Shown: positions 39,877 to 44,298 of the stretch, one piece after another
Position numbering within the stretch: position 1 is the stretch's first letter
Layout of the letters: every line of letters begins with the position of its first letter
Assembly: GCA_026397965.1 (NCBI GenBank)
Contig: JAPLTU010000031.1
Coordinates: 1 to 44,298 of the forward strand
Direction of reading: 5' to 3'
From: Verrucomicrobiota bacterium
Lineage (GTDB): Bacteria > Verrucomicrobiota > Verrucomicrobiia > Opitutales > UBA953
DNA length: 44,298 nt
Made by a program: the position numbers and the translations under genes
Notes under the pieces: model-generated
The model's input: only the letters and a program-made list of their open reading frames with translations
Databases searched by the model: none
Told to the model about the DNA's origin: nothing

Positions 39877-40434
39877 ATGTCGGCGCCCGCACGCTGGTCC
39901 GTCCAGCATGAAGCGCTCCTCGCCGACTGTAAGGTTTTCCGGGTTTTCAAAGAACACTGTAATCACCCTCTCGATCACCGAGAGGGTGATTTTTTTGTGA
40001 TCCATGCCAGCGACTGGGTCTTGGCCTTGCCGATCACGCCGGATGGAAAAATCGTGATGGTGCGCCAATACCGTTTCGGTATCCGCGATCTTTCGACCGA
40101 GCCGCCGGGTGGCGTGCAGGAAACGAAAGAGGATCCGCTGCTGACCGCCGCCCGCGAAACCGAAGAAGAAACCGGTTACGTCGGCGGCCACGCCACGCTC
40201 CTCGGCGTCTGCTCGCCGAACCCCGCCATCCAATCAAATCGCTGTTATTTCGTGCTTTTAGAGGGGGTAACGCCCTCGGGTAAAACCGCTCCCGATGAAC
40301 ATGAGGAGATTGAAGTGCTCTTACTCTCGCCGAAACTGGCTCTCGCCGAAGCGGCCAAGAATCCGGCCCAGCACTCCCTCGCTTTCCTCGCCCTGCACCA
40401 ACTCCGCGACGCCCGTCCACAACTTTTCCTATGA
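39877..40434 (+). CDS. NUDIX hydrolase (ADP-ribose pyrophosphatase-like)
   Basis: 185 residues. The NUDIX box is complete: GVQETKEDPLLTAARETEEETGY (about residues 84-106), fitting G-x5-E-x7-R-E-x-x-E-E-x-G-x. DWVLALPITPDGKIVMVRQYRFG precedes it, as in ADP-ribose/NDP-sugar pyrophosphatases. It splits a nucleoside diphosphate linked to another moiety into nucleotide and phosphate ester; the substrate cannot be fixed. Codons for CNHPLDHREGDFF (39958-39996) form a perfect terminator-like hairpin. Stop overlaps the pfkB start (ATGA), so the kinase is coupled to it. Confidence 0.92.
   Translation: MSAPARWSVQHEALLADCKVFRVFKEHCNHPLDHREGDFFVIHASDWVLALPITPDGKIVMVRQYRFGIRDLSTEPPGGVQETKEDPLLTAARETEEETGYVGGHATLLGVCSPNPAIQSNRCYFVLLEGVTPSGKTAPDEHEEIEVLLLSPKLALAEAAKNPAQHSLAFLALHQLRDARPQLFL
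39961..39996 (+). terminator. Terminator-like hairpin inside the NUDIX coding sequence
   Basis: AATCACCCTCTCG (39961-39973), loop ATCAC, CGAGAGGGTGATT (39979-39991), with seven T in a row (39990-39996). Thirteen perfect base pairs plus a T tract is a textbook intrinsic terminator, here 94 bp beyond the LysM stop and in frame inside the NUDIX gene. It could stop LysM transcripts or attenuate NUDIX-PfkB expression. Confidence 0.6.
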
Positions 40435-41375
40435 TCACTCCTCGCCGAATTAATTTCAAAGGTCGCACACCGGAGCCCGTCCTCGTCGTCGGCTCCGTGG
40501 CTTACGACAGCATCATCACGCCGCACGCGACCGGCAAACGCATCTTGGGTGGTAGCGCCGCTTACGCCTGCTTGGCTGCGAGTTATTTTGCCCCACCCCG
40601 CATCGTTGGCGTGGTCGGCCATGACTTCTTGGAACGTGATCGCAAAAAATTGGCTAAGCGCGGGATCGATCTCGATGGCCTGCTCACCGACTCTACTGGG
40701 CGCACTTTCTCCTGGAGCGGACGCTATCACGAAAATTACAATCGTCGCGACACGGAGGACTTGCAGCTGAATGTCTTCGAGCACTTCAAGCCTCGCTTGA
40801 CGGAAACGCACCGCGCTTCGCCGTTCGTCATGCTCGGCAATATCCGCCCCGACCTGCAACTCAACGTCCTCGACCAACTAACGAGCCCACGTTTTGTCTT
40901 GGCCGATACCATCGACATCTGGATCGAGACCCAACGCGAACGTCTGGCCGAAGTCATGCGCCGCGCGGACTTGCTCGTGATCAATGATACGGAGTCCACT
41001 AAGCTTACCGGTGAAGCGAATGTCATCATCGCTGGACGAAAATTACGCGAACACGGCTGTCGCACGGTCATCATCAAAAAAGGCGAACATGGAGCAGTCT
41101 TGTTCCACGAAGAAGGCCTCTTCACCCTGCCGGCCTACCCGGTTACCGAGCTTCGCGACCCCACCGGGGCCGGCGACAGTTTTGCCGGGGCCCTCCTGGG
41201 CTACCTGGCCGCGACCGGGTCGACCGACTTTGCCGCCCTACGCCAAGCCATGATCTATGGCACCGCGGTCGCCAGCCTGACCGTCGAGGCCTTCTCGACC
41301 GACCGCCTCGCCAAAGCCGGCTGCACCGAGATTAGGGCCCGCCGGAAGGCACTCCTGCAGATGATGAAGGCCTAA
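40431..41375 (+). CDS. PfkB-family carbohydrate kinase
   Basis: 314 residues. The first PfkB signature is represented by GGSAAYACLAASYF (about 41-54) and the second by DPTGAGDSFAGALLGYLAATG (from about 244), where the Asp of GAGD is the catalytic base. It phosphorylates a sugar, nucleoside or similar alcohol with ATP in the cytoplasm; the N-terminal VLVVGSVAYDSIITP is typical of ribokinase/adenosine-kinase-like members. Coupled to the NUDIX gene by a 4-bp overlap. Its TAA stop overlaps the stop of the convergent minus-strand gene. Confidence 0.92.
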   Translation: MITPRRINFKGRTPEPVLVVGSVAYDSIITPHATGKRILGGSAAYACLAASYFAPPRIVGVVGHDFLERDRKKLAKRGIDLDGLLTDSTGRTFSWSGRYHENYNRRDTEDLQLNVFEHFKPRLTETHRASPFVMLGNIRPDLQLNVLDQLTSPRFVLADTIDIWIETQRERLAEVMRRADLLVINDTESTKLTGEANVIIAGRKLREHGCRTVIIKKGEHGAVLFHEEGLFTLPAYPVTELRDPTGAGDSFAGALLGYLAATGSTDFAALRQAMIYGTAVASLTVEAFSTDRLAKAGCTEIRARRKALLQMMKA

Positions 41376-41572
41376 CGCCGACGGCCCAAGAGCCGCCAAA
41401 GGACGAAAAGCAAGATGGAGGTGAAGCCCAGGTCGCCGACCACAATCGGCCAAACCGGGGGCAGGCGGTTAGCCCAGACCGCAAAGACGAGCAACCCGGC
41501 TTGGGCGATCACCGCCGCGGCCAGCCACGGCAAGAGCCGGCGGAGCTTTACCAAGGGGTCAGGCTTGTCCAT
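41372..41572 (-). CDS. Small two-helix membrane protein
   Basis: 66 residues. Begins MDKPDPLVKLRRLLPW and has two hydrophobic helices, about 16-34 (WLAAAVIAQAGLLVFAVWA) and 41-60 (VWPIVVGDLGFTSILLFVLW), ending in a basic RRLLGRRR tail, so both ends probably face the cytoplasm. It overlaps coaX by 14 bp at its start and pfkB by 3 bp at its stop. It is the last member of the nadC-birA-coaX operon. Function unknown. Confidence 0.55.
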   Translation of the reverse strand: MDKPDPLVKLRRLLPWLAAAVIAQAGLLVFAVWANRLPPVWPIVVGDLGFTSILLFVLWRLLGRRR

Positions 41573-42323
41573 GGGCGAAATGCCTCCGATGAGCCTCGGC
41601 CAAGCCTATTAAGGTCAGGTGAGGCTCATGCCGGACTCGAGCTTGCCAGGCGGCGGGGAGGTAAATCGCCGCACCTCCCGTAACAATGACGCTGGGGGCA
41701 GGCGACCCCGTCCGGACAAGTTCAGCACAAACGCCATCCAGCAAGGCGCCGATCATTCCCGCAAAGCCCAAGGCGCAACCCGCCCGCATGGCATCGACCG
41801 TAGATTTACCGATAGCAGGGCCGCCCAACAGTGTGGACGGATCCAGCTCGGGGAGCAGGGCCGTACGCTCGTGTAAGTATTTCGTCATGACCCCAAGCCC
41901 TGGGGCGATGATCCCGCCGGCGTAACCCTTATCGGTGAGGATATCCACCGTCGTCGCGGTGCCCATCCCGATGACGACGGCGGGCACCCCCGAGACCAGT
42001 TGCGCCCCGACGCAATCGGCTAAGCGGTCTTGGCCAACTTCCGCCGGGCGGGGATAATCAAAACCAAGTCCCTTGATGGTCGCATGGTTTAATTGATAAA
42101 AGGGCAACCCGCTGGTCTCCAAAATCGGCAGCACCATCCGGGTCGCATTAGGTACCACGCTCGCCAAGGCGATGCCGCTGACCGGGAACGCGGCCAGCCA
42201 TTTCCGGACTTGGTCAGGATCCAGCGAAGCTGTGACGAGCTCGCCCTGCTCAAGCACTTCGCGCCCGCGGAGGACACCCCAATGGGTGTGCGTATTTCCA
42301 ATATCGAGGCAAAGCGTGGGCAC
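41559..42323 (-). CDS. coaX: Type III pantothenate kinase
   Basis: 254 residues. CoaX motifs are clear: DIGNTHTHWG (6-15, phosphate-binding), ASVVPNA, the pantothenate-binding FDYPRPAEVGQDRLAD, GMGTATTVDIL and GGIIAPGLGVM. It phosphorylates pantothenate with ATP, the first step of coenzyme A synthesis, and needs a monovalent cation. It is 45 bp downstream of birA and overlaps the next small gene. Confidence 0.96.
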   Translation of the reverse strand: MPTLCLDIGNTHTHWGVLRGREVLEQGELVTASLDPDQVRKWLAAFPVSGIALASVVPNATRMVLPILETSGLPFYQLNHATIKGLGFDYPRPAEVGQDRLADCVGAQLVSGVPAVVIGMGTATTVDILTDKGYAGGIIAPGLGVMTKYLHERTALLPELDPSTLLGGPAIGKSTVDAMRAGCALGFAGMIGALLDGVCAELVRTGSPAPSVIVTGGAAIYLPAAWQARVRHEPHLTLIGLAEAHRRHFAHGQA

Positions 42324-42368
42324 GACGAGAGATTTAGCGAAGGCTGCGGTGAGGGCAAGGTTGCTTGG

Positions 42369-43358
42369 TTATCGCTTACGTAAGGTGACCTCGCCCGATG
42401 AGACGATCGTCCGGCGCTTACCACCCGTCCGCAGGATCAGGGAGCCATCGGCATCGATTGAATCGACGATGCCAGCAATCGGCTTGCCTCGCAAGGTGAC
42501 TCGCACCGACTTGCCCGTCAGAATGTCATGGGCTTGCCAACGCGCGCGGAAGGTCCGACTCCAAGAGCCTTCTTCAAAATCTTTCCATGCCAGCAAGAGC
42601 GCGGCGATGACCGCGGCGGCCTCCCGATTAACATCCAAGGTCTTGCCTAAGGCCCATTCGATCGAGCCTGCCGTCGTACAGATCTCGGCGGGAAAATCCT
42701 TGGGTGCTCCGGTGAAATTCAGGCCCAAGCCAAAAACTAATTCACGAACCGAGTCCGCATCCAACCGGGCTTCCGTCAGCATGCCCGCGACCTTCCGGCC
42801 GTCGGGGAGCTGCAAATCATTAGGCCATTTCAAACCCAGACGTAAGCCCAAGCGCGCTTCGATGTGCGCGCAAAGTGCCAAGCCCATCCAAAGGGTGAAG
42901 GGCTTTAAGCGGTCCGGCGGAATGAAAGGGCGAAAAGCGAGCGAGAGGTATAAGTTGCCCGGCAGTGTGCTATGCCAACGCCGTCCGAGGCGACCCCGGC
43001 CGGCGCTTTGAGCGCAAGCCAGCACTCCGAACGGCGCCTCTTGGCCGGTAGCGAGACGTCGCTCCGCTTCAGAGTTCGTGCTATCCACCGTCGGTAATAA
43101 CTCCACTTCCGTCCGGACTTTCAAAAGCCGGAGATGGGCGTCAAGCAAAGCGCCGTGCAAGGTACGGGGAACTTCCGTCAGGCGATAGCCTTTGCGCGTC
43201 GAGGCCTCGAAAGAAAATCCGACGCCGCGCAAGCGCTCCAGCCGGCTCCAGATCGCGACACGCGACATGCCTAATTCTTTTGCCAGCTTATCGCCGCTGA
43301 CCGGCGCATCACCTGCCTTGAGAAAGGCCAAAAGAATACTGCTATCAAGGGAGGACAT
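42369..43358 (-). CDS. birA: Biotin--[acetyl-CoA-carboxylase] ligase with DNA-binding domain
   Basis: 329 residues from ATG 43358, 4 bp after the nadC stop; a longer in-frame start (43448) would overlap nadC by 86 bp. The N-terminal winged helix (about 1-60, LLAFLKAG...SGDKLAKELGMSRVAIWSRLERLRG) marks the bifunctional type that also represses biotin genes. Ligase motifs include STNSEAERR, the biotin-binding GRGRLGRRWHS (about 113-123), KWPNDL and the C-terminal SH3-like domain (GIVDSIDADGSLILRTGGKRRTI). It makes biotinyl-AMP and transfers biotin to carboxylase carrier protein. Confidence 0.95.
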   Translation of the reverse strand: MSSLDSSILLAFLKAGDAPVSGDKLAKELGMSRVAIWSRLERLRGVGFSFEASTRKGYRLTEVPRTLHGALLDAHLRLLKVRTEVELLPTVDSTNSEAERRLATGQEAPFGVLACAQSAGRGRLGRRWHSTLPGNLYLSLAFRPFIPPDRLKPFTLWMGLALCAHIEARLGLRLGLKWPNDLQLPDGRKVAGMLTEARLDADSVRELVFGLGLNFTGAPKDFPAEICTTAGSIEWALGKTLDVNREAAAVIAALLLAWKDFEEGSWSRTFRARWQAHDILTGKSVRVTLRGKPIAGIVDSIDADGSLILRTGGKRRTIVSSGEVTLRKR

Positions 43359-43362
43359 GGCG

Positions 43363-44289
43363 TTAATCCCAGTCGAGGCCGAGATCGACCCAAGGCGCGG
43401 CGTGCGTGAGGGCGCCACTCGAAACGAAGTCTGGGGCGATTTCGCCAATCGACGGAAGGGTCGAGAGATTCACGCCCCCACTCACTTCGCACCAAGCCTT
43501 ACCGCGGATCATCGCCACGCCCTCGCGCATTTGGGCGAGGGAGAAATTATCGAGAAGGATGACGTCCGCTCCCGCCTCTAAGACCGGCGTAATTTGGTCG
43601 AGGCAATCGACTTCTACTTCGACCAACAGATCCGGCCGCGCTTCCCGCGCCCGCCGTACAAGTGCGGTAATGCGGGCCGAGGATGAGGCATCTCCCGCGG
43701 CTAGGTGATTATCCTTGATCATAATCCGGTCGAATAACCCGAGCCGGTGATTGAAGCCGCCCCCCTGGCCTACCGCATATTTTTCTAACATGCGGAAACC
43801 CGGCGTCGTCTTGCGCGTGTCCAGCAGGCGAGTCGTGGCCGAGCCCAGTGCCCGGACGTGCTCATGCGTAGTCGTCGCGACCCCGCTTAGGCGTTGTAAA
43901 AAATTTAGGAGAATACGTTCGGCCGAAAGCAAGTTGGCCGCAGGTCCTTCGACTTCGGCGACCACCGTACCAGCCGTCACCCCAGAGCCTTCGCCGACCA
44001 AGGCGCGTCCCGTGCACTCGGCGCCATAAGCCTGAAAAACGAGGGGGATCATCCCCAAGCCGGCGATGACCATCGGGCGCCTGGCTACGATACGCGCGCG
44101 CGGTCGGCCCGGCGCAGCCAGCAGCGAGGCAGAGGGGTCTCCGGCCCGCAGTGGACGATGCCGCAAACCGGCTCCGGCCAGATCCTCATCTCGGGCTAAT
44201 CCCGCGAAAGCAATCAGCCAAGGAGTGTCCAGATCGTCCCAGCGAAGACGGCGGATAAGTCGATCGGTCTGGCCCGGGTCGCGCGGCAT
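43363..44289 (-). CDS. nadC: Nicotinate-nucleotide pyrophosphorylase (carboxylating)
   Basis: 308 residues. Family blocks: AERILLNFLQRLSGVATTT, LDTRKTTPGFRMLEKYAVGQGGGFNHRLGL (from about 157) with the quinolinate-binding Arg and Lys, DRIMIKDNHL, EVEVDCLDQ, DVILLDNFS and CEVSGGVNL. It converts quinolinate and PRPP to nicotinate mononucleotide, CO2 and pyrophosphate in NAD synthesis. The ATG at 44289 is 9 bp from the window edge, so an earlier start cannot be excluded. First seen gene of the nadC-birA-coaX operon. Confidence 0.95.
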   Translation of the reverse strand: MPRDPGQTDRLIRRLRWDDLDTPWLIAFAGLARDEDLAGAGLRHRPLRAGDPSASLLAAPGRPRARIVARRPMVIAGLGMIPLVFQAYGAECTGRALVGEGSGVTAGTVVAEVEGPAANLLSAERILLNFLQRLSGVATTTHEHVRALGSATTRLLDTRKTTPGFRMLEKYAVGQGGGFNHRLGLFDRIMIKDNHLAAGDASSSARITALVRRAREARPDLLVEVEVDCLDQITPVLEAGADVILLDNFSLAQMREGVAMIRGKAWCEVSGGVNLSTLPSIGEIAPDFVSSGALTHAAPWVDLGLDWD

Positions 44290-44298
44290 GGGTTCACC

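Overview
The window looks like a chromosomal segment of a Verrucomicrobiota bacterium, most likely an Opitutae-type lineage. The pointers are protein families typical of the Planctomycetes-Verrucomicrobia-Chlamydiae group: a TIGR02603-type heme-binding dehydrogenase, a DUF1587/1595/1592/1588/1585 cytochrome followed by a DUF1552 Tat protein, an iduronate-2-sulfatase-like sulfatase and a Gfo/Idh/MocA oxidoreductase. DNA is moderately GC-rich, Shine-Dalgarno sites are mostly not visible, and many neighbouring genes overlap by 4 bp (ATGA/GTGA). No 16S or marker phylogeny can be run here, so the placement is inference.

Layout. 1-888: 3' part of a Gfo/Idh/MocA oxidoreductase. 942-2797: an accessory patch with an AbrB/PIN toxin-antitoxin pair between two copies of a composite palindromic repeat, a small membrane protein and a third repeat copy. 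2798-7960: a large secreted heme-binding protein, a second repeat cluster, tRNA-Ser(CGA) and a secreted sulfatase. 8070-18538: mostly minus-strand envelope and exported proteins (membrane-anchored VWA protein, Tat protein with an acidic middle, gamma-glutamyltransferase, metallophosphoesterase, DUF1592-DUF1552 pair) plus two small DoxX-like membrane proteins that face each other.

18833-29760 is a type II secretion locus made of two operons that converge. The plus operon carries a small exported protein, then gspG-H-I-J-K-L-M, joined by 4-bp overlaps from gspG on. The minus operon is gspD-E-F. The two meet with 2 bp between stop codons. Together they encode the secretin, ATPase, inner-membrane platform and all five pseudopilins. 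A prepilin peptidase and a canonical GspC are not in the window.

29932-44289: housekeeping and small genes: a hypothetical protein, rmuC, tRNA-Ala(CGC), a SlyD-like prolyl isomerase with a cysteine-rich tail, two exported proteins (one with Sel1-like repeats), a FucP-like sugar transporter, an OsmC-like protein, a ferredoxin, purM, tRNA-Pro(UGG), a LysM-NUDIX-PfkB operon, and a minus-strand cofactor operon nadC-birA-coaX with a small membrane protein at its end.

The most unusual signals are: (1) a family of short hairpins with a constant GGTAGGG flank and freely changing but perfectly complementary stems; (2) a near-perfect intrinsic-terminator hairpin inside the NUDIX coding sequence; (3) a composite-repeat duplication around the toxin-antitoxin pair; (4) a 21-bp palindrome over the start of an unidentified Tat-exported acidic protein; (5) the split convergent type II secretion locus with a divergent first gene.
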